A stretch of 64,000 nt of DNA from Aurifilum marmelostoma (taxonomy: Eukaryota; Ascomycota; Sordariomycetes; Diaporthales; Cryphonectriaceae). The position numbers were made by a program, and so were the translations under genes. Below, piece after piece: positions 10,311 through 21,405 of the stretch. Position 1 is the stretch's first letter. The number at the start of each line of letters is the position of its first letter. The stretch is taken from positions 434,001 through 498,000 of the forward strand of contig JAMXSV010000026.1 of assembly GCA_027559495.1 (NCBI GenBank). The letters run 5' to 3'. The notes under the pieces were generated by a model that ran no database searches, had not been told where the DNA came from, and saw only the letters and a program-made list of their open reading frames with translations.

Positions 10311-12470
10311 CTGAACTGGGTTGACTCCCTCTTGACAAACTTGGCAAAAATTGCTATGATGATCACGATCAATAAACTGTGTGGCAATGCGCGGTGCGAA
10401 TTGAGAACGTGTGGTGCAAGTCAAATTATGGATGATGTTTACGTTTACGGTGCCGTAGTAGGTGCGGGGGTTGACGTCGATGTTGACGCGCCGCCACAGT
10501 GTTCACTGGCTACAGTACTGGCTGCCATTCAGTGTGGGCTGCAGTGGCTCCGAATCGATTTCCCGGGCAATCCCACTGCACGTCGATTAGAATTTGGCGA
10601 CATCGTACTCGGTATCTCTTTCTTTTCCTCGAGATACGAGAGTCACGAAAGACAAAAAGGTCATATTAAAATAAATCTGCATTCATCCTGCAAATTCTTG
10701 CTCGTATTGGTACAAGGTGGGAGATTTACAGTGTCTAGAATTCGCACGTGCAAAGCAAAGTACGAAAAATACTGTAACCACAATTTTGAGTTGGCCCCGA
10801 AACAATCCCATGTCGAGATTGCTCTTGTCTGCAGCCTCCTGAAGCCGAAGCCTAAAAAAAAGAGAAGAAAAAAAGAGGAAAAAAAAAAAAAGAAAGGGCT
10901 CGAGAATACAAATAAACCATCATGGCTACTCAAACTCTTGGTGGAATCCAAATATTCTGATTATTTCCCATGTTTTCGTAGCACTTGACAAAATCCCGAG
11001 GGTGATGGCTGCGATTCTTACCGATGCCATCCCCCCCACCCGCTCCCGAGGGGGCCTGAGGAGGGTGACACTGGTGCAGTAGTAGGCGAGCAAGTGCTGC
11101 TGCGAACATGGAAAAGTTTAAACAGAAATACGAAGTGAGGTGCTAGGCCAAGGAAACCTTGTTGCACTTTCGGGAGGCTGATCTAGAAAGACATGTACAC
11201 GGTAGCACAGGCGGGGCTCTAATATACATACTTGTTTTTCCTCCGATAAGATGGATGGATGGATGGTTGGTTGGGTGAATGGGCTGTGTAGACTTGCAAT
11301 GTAACGAGTAGTATCTAGAGATGACATGACATGATAATCATGGAGGGTCACGGCCTGTGCAACTTGAAGTCGGAAGACGTGCAGCACCGAATACTTCTGT
11401 AGCACGGGCCTAGAGTATACAAGTCGTAGATTTATTGCCTGATAGATATTCATAGTATCATCTAAGTTAGGTTGGTTGCGCGATCTTCCTTTTGACGACG
11501 TCAAGTGAGGTTGTGCAACCTGACGGAACTCTTTTTCCTCGTTTTCTTTCCTTTTCTCCTCTGCAGTCCGACCTGCCACGAGTTCCGTCGTTACCACCAC
11601 ATTCTTGCCGTCCCGTGTTTTGTCTCACAATAATTCTCGGACCTGATCGAACACGTTTGGTACCTGGCGCGTACGACCCGAGCCCGTTCACCAGCGGACA
11701 TGTGATGTGGATTTTTCCCGACGAGGTGGGGTCGGGTGAGCGACTATTGCAGATCCAGGCCCAGAACCTGGGTCCACAGGCTGAAGGCTGCTGGAGAGTA
11801 GCCCTGAAGGAGTGGAAGGAGGAGGCGAACCGCACGATGCAACAGGGACAAGACGTCTTCCTTGTGTGCATATTCAGCCTTACACAAAGTATTGCACAGC
11901 TGCAGTATGGCATCGCGCATCGGGGTATCAGCACCATCTTCCCTTCCGACCCCATCCTTGTGTGAGAGTCTCGTGCTATGTAATATGCTTCGAACGACGA
12001 ACAATATGCACATTGGGGGCCCCTCATTCGCCCTACATGATGTCAGCCCTTCAGGGCCTCAATCTAGGAGCGGCACCAATCACGGCCTCGAGACGGCTTT
12101 TCCACTCTCCCCCTGTGCGCACTGCACGCACTGCGGATGATGCGGGCGGCCGCTTGCGCACCTCGCGTCAGCGGGAGGATTCTCTCGTGCCTATCTGTAG
12201 TGGATGCTTGCCATATTACACGCCAGCCAGTCGAGTCTAGCGTTAGAATTGTGCCTTTTTTTTTTTTTTGTTCTTCCGCAGGTGTTATACCGGCACGATC
12301 AATTCACTCGTACCAAACCCCACTGCATCAGGTCTATCAAAGGGTCCAATTTTGGGGCGCGCTGAATGCAAGGGATGAGTATGCTCGATTGGGTTTGATA
12401 GCCGCCCTAGGCAGAAAGAAAGAGCCCCGCCCTCACTCTCTTCCTCGTCTCTGTCAGTATTGATAATGAA

Positions 12471-12542
12471 GATTATGATCATGATGATGATGCCTCATAT
12501 TTCTCCCCCTGCACCTCATCATCATCATCATCATCACCATTA
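12471..12542. repeat. ATG-repeat / CAT-repeat inverted pair
   Basis: A block of GATGATGATG type repeats at about 12471-12492 is followed, 20-odd bases later, by a run of CAT units at about 12516-12540. The two arms are complementary and could form a hairpin in RNA or single-stranded DNA. It may simply be two microsatellites that happen to be complementary. Confidence 0.5.
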
Positions 12543-13881
12543 ATCTGCCTCAGGTTACGTGACTGTGACCTCATGATTATTGTGGTGTGGGGGATGGATA
12601 TACTGTGGTGGAGGTGTGTGCTGCATGCATGTCTGGGTGTAGTGTACTTGGACAACGAGACGTGGTCAGAGATCTTGCCGAGACATCCATCCACCTATTC
12701 CTTCCATCTACTACATAGTCCTGTACGAGGAGAAGGAGGGTGCTGATCTTGTCTCTTGTTCACTGCAGCGTTGCATTCGCCTGTTTTCGACCACTCGGGT
12801 TCCTTCTCCCACGGCCTCCCTTGTCACCGACCCAATGGCTCGGCTGTGCCCCCCAAGGATTTGAGGGGTCGAAGCCACACAAAACCAACGCCGAGATCAC
12901 GATATGCTTTTCTATCCGGTCTGTTGTGGCCTCTCGAACTTTCTCCGCCCGAGCACATGTCCTACTATGCATATCCTTGACTCTTTGTCTCTTCTCATCT
13001 ACATGGATAGTGTGCGTCCGTCCTATGTAAACGCAGGGGCAGAAGTAAAAAAAAAAAAGAAAAAATAAAAAAATAAAAAAAGAGGGAAGGAACCGGGGTT
13101 CCCGGCGAGAACTACACAACTGTGGACGCCCGTGGCCTTTCCCCCCCTTCTTTTCTTCTCTTGCTTCCCTCTCACCTTCACAGACAAGACTCGAGGGCTA
13201 GACCTCGTACCTCAACGCTACCATTGGCGCCTCACCTCATCAGCAAAGGCCTCGGCACTCTCGTATGAGTGGCTTTGTGGGCGGAGCTTGGGATCCGACG
13301 ATAACGTACTGTACTCGGGCCCAGGGTGACGATCACATTTCAATGACCACCACACACCGAAGAAGGGACAAGGTAATGGTGGTTTTATTACCTGCTCCTC
13401 GCTTTCCCGTCTCGGCAAATGTCCAAGCCTCTCTGGGCACATGAGCATAGTCTTTGATGATGTTAAGGGCCCAGCCCTTCTTCCGATGAGATAACACAAA
13501 AAAAATAAAGACAAAAAAAAACCGGGGACCCTGATCTTTTGGGATCTGTCCTAGTCCCTGATTCTAGGTGGGGGGAGAGGGGCGCAAAGAGCCTGACGGC
13601 CGTGCACGCCATGCCGACGAAGAGGCCACCATACGGGATCCACTCAAATCTGATCCTATGCACGTGGGATTACTGGATCAGTGGGTCTTCAGCCATTAAT
13701 ACTGGCTTCTTCAGCGGTGCCCACTACTGTGTAAGAGAGAGGAAGATGGCCCGGCGGTGCATGGTGTAGGGTGGTACTGTACCTGGCGTGCCTGACTACC
13801 CTTCTCTCTTTTCTTCTTCTTTTCCTTTGCTCCGGACTGACGACATAGATAGTAGACATAGTGCACTAAAGAAAGGAAGGA

Positions 13882-13903
13882 AGAGAGAGAGAGAGAGAGA
13901 GAC
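13882..13903. repeat. (GA)n microsatellite
   Basis: About ten GA units are followed by two GACA-type units in the gene-poor region. No associated gene. Confidence 0.8.
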
Positions 13904-16140
13904 AGACAGGTAAGACGATATCAAAATGATAATGCATATCCATCCCTTAGTTAGTACCCTGTTGCCTGAATAGTTACGAATCAATGCCTGTCTTGGGTAA
14001 TCTTCCCCGACCATTCGTCGTCGTCCTCCCTGAGTCCTTAACATCATCCAGTCTCTCTTTTCGTCCAATGGTGAATTTCATAGTATACGTACTAGGTAAA
14101 GACAAACCAAAGTAATAGCGTGTTTTATTCCTTCTTTACCCCCGTCGTGGTCATCGTAAGTATGACAACGTTTTGCCCAGTGGTAGTACCTGGACGCCAC
14201 AAAGAACCTATAGTGTCCCCCCCCCACCCCCACACACACCACCAGAGAGACACATTCAAGGCCGCTCTCTCCCTCGATGGACGGCTTCTTGCGCTGTGGC
14301 GCCCTCGAGTACTCAACCTCGCCGTCACTTTCTCGAGGATCATCGATTCATCGTCAAATGGTTGGCCGTCTTTTCCGAACAAACATCTCCCACCTCCCCC
14401 CCCCCTCCACCCTCGGGAAGCCTGCTCGTTCTTTCTCGTATCAAATATACCGTTTTCGCTTTCTCTGCCCCCCAAACAAAAGTCGAGGGAGGGGGTAACG
14501 TGACGAGAGATGGGACTATCCTGTCCTATCCTGTCCCCTCGATGGCGGGATTTCCACCCATATGCTCATCCCTCCTGGACCTGGTACATAGTAGCATTAG
14601 CACCCCAAAGCAGCCGATCCTCCTCTTCCCGCCGACCCCGACCCTCTTGCCCTCCAACCCCCAAGAGGAGCGGCTGACCTGTTGGTGTAGTAAACTGACC
14701 AATAGGCTTACCCTTGCCCGGATTCGCTGCTGAGCTGCTGACCCTAGCTATTTTCTCACGCCCGATGGGTATTTTTAACCCTGCAACCTGCCCTGTCGCT
14801 TGTCTCTGCCCTTCCCGTCTCTTTGAGAGAGTGTGTGTGGGGTGGGTGTGGTATTTTACTTTTGGTGATCTGCACCGGAGTGAGTAGCAGCAGCTGGGAT
14901 GGCCAAACCATCGCTGAGCGACTAGCAGCGGATTTTTGACCAGGGTATGTTTTTCTTTCCGACTGCGCCGACTCAGCTCGATGGCGGGGACCTGGAAGAT
15001 AAAAAAAAGAGGGGCCAAGCGAAACTGTGTGCTCTGCTGGCTCTGCCTCCTGGTTGGCTGGGCTAGCTGGGCCTGTTGGATGAGTTCGTTTGCTGTTGAA
15101 CCAGAAGCCATCAACTAAATCTGCTAATGCATAGGGTCCACGGATGTACCGCTATTGGAACGACCCAAGAATAATCATTTGCTGAATACTTACCCACTAT
15201 GCATCTTTTCCTCTCTATCATTTTTTTTGGAAGGGGGGGGGGGGAGGGCGCCAGGGATAGCTTTTGACTCCCGACCGATCTTGACCTGCGCGCGCTGCAA
15301 GGGCTAGTGGGTACTTGCAGCAACTGCGAACGACTTCCCTACTCTATCTCGTCTCTCTTGCGGTCGCTCTTACTGTATGTTTGAGGGTGTCTCTTGTCAG
15401 GTGTCTCTGTCTATCACTCTTTCCCATCTTCTCCATCTTGGCTGCACCCTTCCAGAGTTGGTTGCCTGACCTAGAGTGCCTAGCATCATCCTGACATCCC
15501 TGTCACCTCTTTTTTTTTTTTCATCTTTCTCTTTCTCTTTCACCCCTCCATGTGACGAGGCTAGCCAATTACCCAGCTGCGCTCTCTTGCTGCCCATCCT
15601 TTCTCGTCACCCACATCGCCCGCCCCGTCTGAGCGTACCTGCATGCGCCGCGTTGGTGTGTGTGTGCTCTTTTTTGAGCTCCGAAGAAGCCCCACAGTAA
15701 CTAAACCTCGTTTTCGATGCAACCATATCTCCTCCTTGTTGGCCAAGAATGGAAATATGCCTACCGACTTCGATCATCCTCCTCCTCCACGGGAGATGCA
15801 GTGGAGGTTGCCGAGGGAGGCCTTGTCAGCGGTACCCGCCGAGAGGCTTCTATCAGGCAAAGAGAAGGTTACATAGAAATACTTGAACATCCCCCATCCC
15901 CTCCTCCTCTTCCTCTATCTCATCCTCCTCCTCCAGATCATCTCTTTGTTTCTTTTCTTTCTCAACCGTTCGTACGATACCCTCTGATCTGTTTGCTTCC
16001 CCCCCCCCCTCATTGTGATCACTTCGTTGTGAGCTCGCACTCTCCTACACATATATACACATACATATATATCTCTTAGAGGCCACCCTCGCCCTAGATT
16101 ATCACCATCTTCACTCCTCCTCTCCCTTCTTCTCTCCCAT

Positions 16141-16201
16141 ACACACCTATATATACATATCTATATATTTCGATATATACATATATACATCTTTATATAC
16201 C
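16141..16201 (+). promoter_or_regulatory. TA-rich tract upstream of the GMC-hydrolase gene
   Basis: A run of TATA/ATAC units ends about 110 nt before the start codon of the GMC-hydrolase gene. It is flanked by pyrimidine-rich DNA, a common arrangement in strong fungal promoters. Promoter function is inferred from position and composition. Confidence 0.3.
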
Positions 16202-16277
16202 CTCATCGTCTTCCCGTGAACAAGAACAGACAACCAGCCTTTACGTTACCGCGCAGATTACCCACCGCATCCCACCC

Positions 16278-16308
<31 letters not shown>
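16278..16308 (+). repeat. (CAGA)n tetranucleotide repeat just before a start codon
   Basis: Nearly eight tandem CAGA units end five bases before the ATG at 16314, so they lie in the leader of the GMC-hydrolase mRNA. The array should vary in length between strains. Confidence 0.85.
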
Positions 16309-16313
16309 TCATC

Positions 16314-19300
16314 ATGGCGGGGGAAGATCCAGCGCCGTCCAGCGTGTCGTTCCACCAGGTCAACGGCGCAGACTTGATGAACGGTGGGCCTGTAGGGCCC
16401 ATTGACGGCCACTATGTCAACGGCACCAGCACAGACGGCGGCAGCACCAACAACAGCAGGCCAGCTTCGCCGCCCCATGTCTCCTTCAACCACAACTCCC
16501 ACGCTCACTCCCACGTCCAGTCTCTCCACCAGGACCACCACGCGGCGGCATCCCCAAGGGCAGTCACCTGGCCCACGTCCCCCTCGCTCCTCACAGATCT
16601 CGGCACGGAGGACCAGGACCGCGCCGCGGCTAGGCATGCGACCCACCAGGTGCCCGTCCCAGGCCCTCACGAGGGCAGCACCGGAGGCCCACGGTCCAAG
16701 ACCTACGCCCACGTGAGGTCATACGCAGACGAAGAGGACCGTGCCGAGGGGAACGCGTTTCCTCGCATCTCGAGGCCCGTCGAACTCCTGCGCGGCAGCT
16801 ATGACTGCGTCGTCATCGGCAGCGGGTACGGAGGCGGTGTTGCGGCGAGCCGGATGGCCAGGACTGGCCAGCGCGTCTGCGTGCTGGAGCGGGGCAAGGA
16901 GAAGTGGCCGGGCGAGTACCCCAGCGGTTCTAAGAGCGCTCTCGAGGAGGTGCACTGGAGCGGCACGTTCCAGCCGAGCTCGTACTGTGATGGCATCGCC
17001 GTCGACGGTGGTGATCCAACGGGCATGTACCACCTGATCTTTGGGAAAGGTCAGAACGCATTTGTTGGAAACGGTGAGACTTTTGTCCTTCCTGACTTCA
17101 TCATCCTGCCTCTCGCAATAATTTTCAAACAAATCTTTGCTGACTTATATATGATTCTCCAATATGACAGGTCTGGGCGGTACTAGCTTGGTCAATGCCA
17201 ACGTCTTCCTCGAGGCCAACCACGACACACTCAGCATGAAGGCATGGCCCGACGAGATCCGAAAGAACCCTGCCTGTCTGGATAAATGTGAGCAACGAAG
17301 ACCGCTGCTTTTGTCCTTGATTCTTTTGGCTGACCACTATAAATATCATATAGACTATAAGAAAGCAAAAGAAGTCCTCGACCCGCAGCAGTACCCTGCC
17401 GATTGGCCCAAGCTGCCCAAGCTCGACCTGCTGGAGAAACAGGCCGAGGCCCTCAGCATGCACGAGAAGTTCAGCCGTGTCCACCAGACGACCCGCTTCC
17501 GTAACGGGCCCAACAGCTGCGGCGTCGAGATGCTGCCCTCGGCGCTCACGGGTCAGGATTCCACAGGCGTCAACGACGGCTCCAAGACCACCACCCTCGT
17601 CACCTATCTCGCCGACGCATGGAACTGGGGTGCCGAAATGTTCTGCGAATGCGAAGTGCGATACATCGAAAAGTGCAAGGACCCGAACCGTGGCGGGTAC
17701 AATGTGTACTTTGCCTGGCACGGTCGTAACCGTGGCCACTTCAAGGCCAACCTGCATGGCGATCTCATGTGGGTGCACGCCAAGGAGGCTGTCTTTCTGG
17801 GCGCCGGCGCCATTGGCACCACCGAGATCCTGCTCAGGAGTAAAGAGATGGGCCTGCACATGAGCGACCAGGTCGGTCTGAATATGTCTGGCAACGGAGA
17901 TATGCTGGCTTTTGGCTACAATACAGACCACACTGTAAATAGCATCGGGAGGCCATTTCCTTCCCCCTATAACCCCATCGGCCCTTGCATCACTGGCATC
18001 ATCGACAACCGAGAGGGTCATGCCAACCCTCTGGACGGTTATGTGATCGAGGAGGGTACTGTGCCCAGGGCATTGGCCCCCTTTTTCCAGGCCATGCTGA
18101 ACATGATGCCTGGCAGCATCTCCTCGGATGAGAGCATCACGGCCAAGGCCCAGGCGTCGCTGGCCAGGTGGGGCAGTCGGATTCTAGGTCCCTATTTCAA
18201 GAACGGGGCTATCGAGCGGACTCAGGTCTACCTCATCATGTCCCATGACAGTTAGTGATACTTCCTCCCCTACTTGCCTTCCGCAGGGTGTAACTGACAT
18301 TGGACTTTAGGCAATCAGGCGGTACTCACGCTCAAGGACGGTAAACCAGTCCTCGAGTTCCTGGGCGTGGGACGGAGCGACCACGTCAAGGAACTTAACT
18401 CTATCCTGGCCAAAGCAACCAAGGCCGTCGGAGGCACTCTTGTCCAGAATCCCTTCTTCGCGCTGATGGGCGAACAAGAAGTCACCGTTCACCCCATCGG
18501 GGGTGCCTGCATGGCTCGTGACGGCACTGCGGCCACTGGGGTCGTCAACCACGTCGGTGAGGTCTTCACTAATGAAGGTGATAGCGACGATAAGGCCATC
18601 CACGAGGGTCTCATCGTCATGGATGCAGCCGTCATTCCTGCTGCGCTTGGAGCCAACCCCTTTGCTACCATCACCGCACTCGCGGAGAGGTCCATCGAGG
18701 CGTACTGCCACAAACAGGGTCTGGAAATTCAGCGCGAACACAATGGCATCCTAGATCTTTTCGGCGAGCCCAAAAAGAGGAAGAAGAGGACGAGGACGAG
18801 GGTCATGAGGAGCAGCAGTAACCGGACAACGCCGACGGTGATGTCGACAACGGCAATGGCACAAGAGATGGCCATCGAGCGCGCCGATATAGATAGCGTC
18901 AATGGCGCTGCGCACGTCATTAGCAGTGCCGACGCTATCAAGGCGAGTGGCTTTGGCTTCACTGAGGTCATGTCCGGCTTCATCCACCACGACGAGGAGG
19001 GCATGAAGGAGGATCACCGGTCGACATACGAGCTGGGCTACCGCACGGCCAAAAGCCTCTGCGAGAGTGCGCGCTTCTTCCTCAGTGTCCAGGCCTTCAA
19101 CGTCAACAATATCGTGCAAAACAACCAGCACAAGGGTATGCTGACGGGCTCCTTTGTGTGTCCCACGATCCCGGGGTCGCCATTTATGGTCCAGAGAGGG
19201 CAGTTCAACCTCTTCAAGCTCGACCTCAAGGCACCTGGTACCCGAAACCTGACCTATGACTTTGACATGACGGGCACCAACGGCGAACTGCTCCACTTCC

Positions 19301-20946
19301 ATGGCTACAAGGTCGTAGACTCATCCGTTGCCCTCTCCCCGTTCCAGTTCTGGCGGTCCACGAGCACACTGTACGTGACCATCAGCAGGAGGAAACAGAA
19401 TGACTCCATCATGCCCGTCATCCCAGGAGATGGCGTCGTCGACGAGGACGACGACAACGCCGACGAGGCCTGGCGCAGGATGCAAGTCGTCGCGAAGGGC
19501 ATGATGCACATCCAGCCGGCTGATTTCCTGTCCGAGATGATGACCCTCTCGCCAACCGGCAGCTCGATTTTCCAGAAGGTCATGTCCGCAGCCAGCTTCA
19601 TGACGTTCTTCACCCGCAAGTCCATGTCTCTCTTCCTCGCCCCCTTCACCTCGTTGCAGTACCCTACGACCGCGTTCTCTTCCTATGTCAACAACACCGT
19701 CCCCGACAAGTCCTTTGACGTCTGGTCTGTCGACAACGTCTGCACGAAGATGCACATGTGGAATGCGACACACCCTCCTTCGGATGGCAGCCCCGTGCAG
19801 GATCTCTTTATGATCCCAGGCGCCAGTGTCGACCACCAGATCTTTGCCCTGCCCACCATTCCTTACAACGCAGTCAACTATTTCACCCGCGCTGGCTACC
19901 GTGTCTTCGTCACTGTCCACCGTATCGGTTCCGTCATGGTCGCTGAGAACGACTGGACCACCTTCGACGCGAGAAACGACCTGAAGGCATGCCTCAAGAC
20001 CATCCGCGAGCTGAACCGCCACGAGCACAAGAAGAAGAACAGGCTCAGCGACCAAGAGCTGGCCAGAAGCGGATGGCAGCCGCCCAAGACGTACTGCATT
20101 GCCCACTGCATGGGCAGCGTCGCCTTCGCGTGTGGCCTGCTGGACGGCACCATCCCCAGCGCCTGGATCAAGGGTGTTTCCTGCTCACAGGTTTTCATGA
20201 ACCCCATCTGGAACTCGATGAACCTGATCAAGGCTACCGCGGGTCCCATTCCCCTTGACAAGTTGTACAAGATGCTCGCAGGCGACTGGTTCAGCTGTTC
20301 CACGTCGCGTGATGACAGCCTCATCCAGAAGGGGCTCAACCAGCTCCTGCGCTTCATGCCGGACGCGAGGCGCGAAATCTGCAACAACGCGAGCTGTCAC
20401 CGCATCACCCTTACTTATGGCCGGTGCTGGAACCATAACAACCTCAATGAGGCCACGCATCGCCAGATCGACCGCTTCTTCGGCGGCGTGAACATGCGAC
20501 TGTTACACCTCCTCATGAGAATGGGCGTCGACGGTCACGTCATGGGCAATGGCCCTCTGTTCGAGAGACTCACCACGGAGAAGAACATACAGAGGCTACG
20601 TGGCGTGTCATTCCTACTGTTCGTGGGCGGCGACAACGCTGTCCTGAGCCCGGAGGCCACCGAGAGGACTTATGAGGTCCTCTGCGACACCTTTGGGACA
20701 AAATCCGGCGGCGGGGCTGCTGGCATCGTCGGCGAGGGGTCTCATGACAGTGGCATCGAGTATCGCCGGCGGGTGGTGCCCGGCTATGGCCATCTCGACT
20801 GCTGGATGGGCCGCAACGCTTGGAAAGACGTGTACCCTATGGTCAGGGAGGAGGTCGACCGTGTGTGTCATGGCGACAAATACCGCTTCAAGCAGCCTGA
20901 TGATCGATTCAAGAGAATGGTAGAGACTGGTGAGTTGCTCTACTGA
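16314..20946 (+). CDS. GMC-family FAD oxidoreductase fused to an alpha/beta hydrolase
   Basis: This is a 1469-residue protein from exons 16314-17073, 17171-17287, 17354-18250 and 18311-20946; introns are 97, 66 and 60 nt. Residues 1-155 are low-complexity (His, Ser, Pro). The dinucleotide-binding motif is GSGYGGG at 169-175, followed by the GMC-like GLGGTSLVNANV at the first exon join. The C-terminal GMC region has HPIGGACM (His652) and GANPF (Asn707), the expected catalytic pair of cholesterol-oxidase-like members. After a linker of about 60 residues comes the second half, with an alpha/beta hydrolase fold: the nucleophile elbow reads AHCMG with Cys1191 where Ser is usual, and Asp1366 (VGGDN) and His1419 (GYGHLDCW) complete a possible triad. 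The family is known to oxidise sterols or other alcohols; the substrate here is unknown. The second intron has no stop and is a multiple of three, so its retention would stay in frame. The linker codes for basic residues in the chosen frame and acidic ones in another. Confidence 0.9.
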
Positions 20947-21405
20947 GCAGGGTTGGATACGAAGGAAGGGCTGAATGAGATCTCTTTGTTCCGCTCTTGG
21001 GATTGATGGAGTTGTGGCAATCTGCTTCTTTTGATTTTGTCTTCAGCTGGAGGACACTTTTGTAAACTTGTGCATTCACTATGGTCGAGGGATCTGGCAG
21101 GATATAGCAAGTGCATAGCATAAAGGGAAGGAAGGAACAAGGTATGGAGGCATGGTGATGATATGATGTCTCTATACACATACACACACACTCACGAGGC
21201 TGGTACCTCAATTTGGAACCACCATGATGTAAAAAGTACCTAATTCGATCACACCAAATTCAAAAATCATTCAAATAACGTCCAGTTTGCATATGAGTCT
21301 GTCAGAAAATGCCCAAGCCTTCATTAGATGATTCAGAGCACGCAGTGGACCATCATGGCAAGATCAATATTTGTTGTCCGAATATGTGTAAAAAGTCCAA
21401 AATTT
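20947..21405. other. Convergent 3' ends of the GMC-hydrolase and SPB1 genes
   Basis: This spacer holds both 3' untranslated regions. No gene or RNA was recognised. Confidence 0.5.

Larger units (their letters stand above)
10311..16313. other. Six-kilobase gene-poor region
   Basis: No convincing protein gene was found in this long gap. It contains many simple-sequence stretches: pyrimidine-rich runs (for example 14120-14480 and 15480-16200), poly-A rich DNA at 10855-10890 and 13047-13082, and GA and CAT repeats listed separately. Several frames of 150-190 codons (11492-11965 plus, 11467-12027 minus, 14566-15114 minus) lack family motifs and read like translated low-complexity DNA. Part of it, especially 15400-16313, is probably the promoter and a long pyrimidine-rich leader of the GMC-hydrolase gene. 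A non-coding transcript or an unfamiliar spliced gene cannot be excluded. Confidence 0.45.

Noticed and set aside
10248..10988. 246-codon plus-strand frame overlapping the thioesterase-like gene
   Set aside because: Its first part is antisense to the conserved hydrolase, and its end is a Lys-rich run from poly-A DNA.
11492..11965. 157-codon plus-strand frame
   Set aside because: No family motif, overlaps an equally long minus-strand frame, and has no clear splice partners. It is kept only as part of the gene-poor region.
14566..15114. 182-codon minus-strand frame
   Set aside because: Composition follows the local pyrimidine and simple-sequence DNA and no conserved motif is visible.
17288..17353. 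Reading straight through the second intron of the GMC gene
   Set aside because: It is open and in frame, but it would insert 22 hydrophobic residues between two conserved blocks. The GTGAGC donor and TAG acceptor join DKYYKKAKEVL cleanly, so splicing is preferred.
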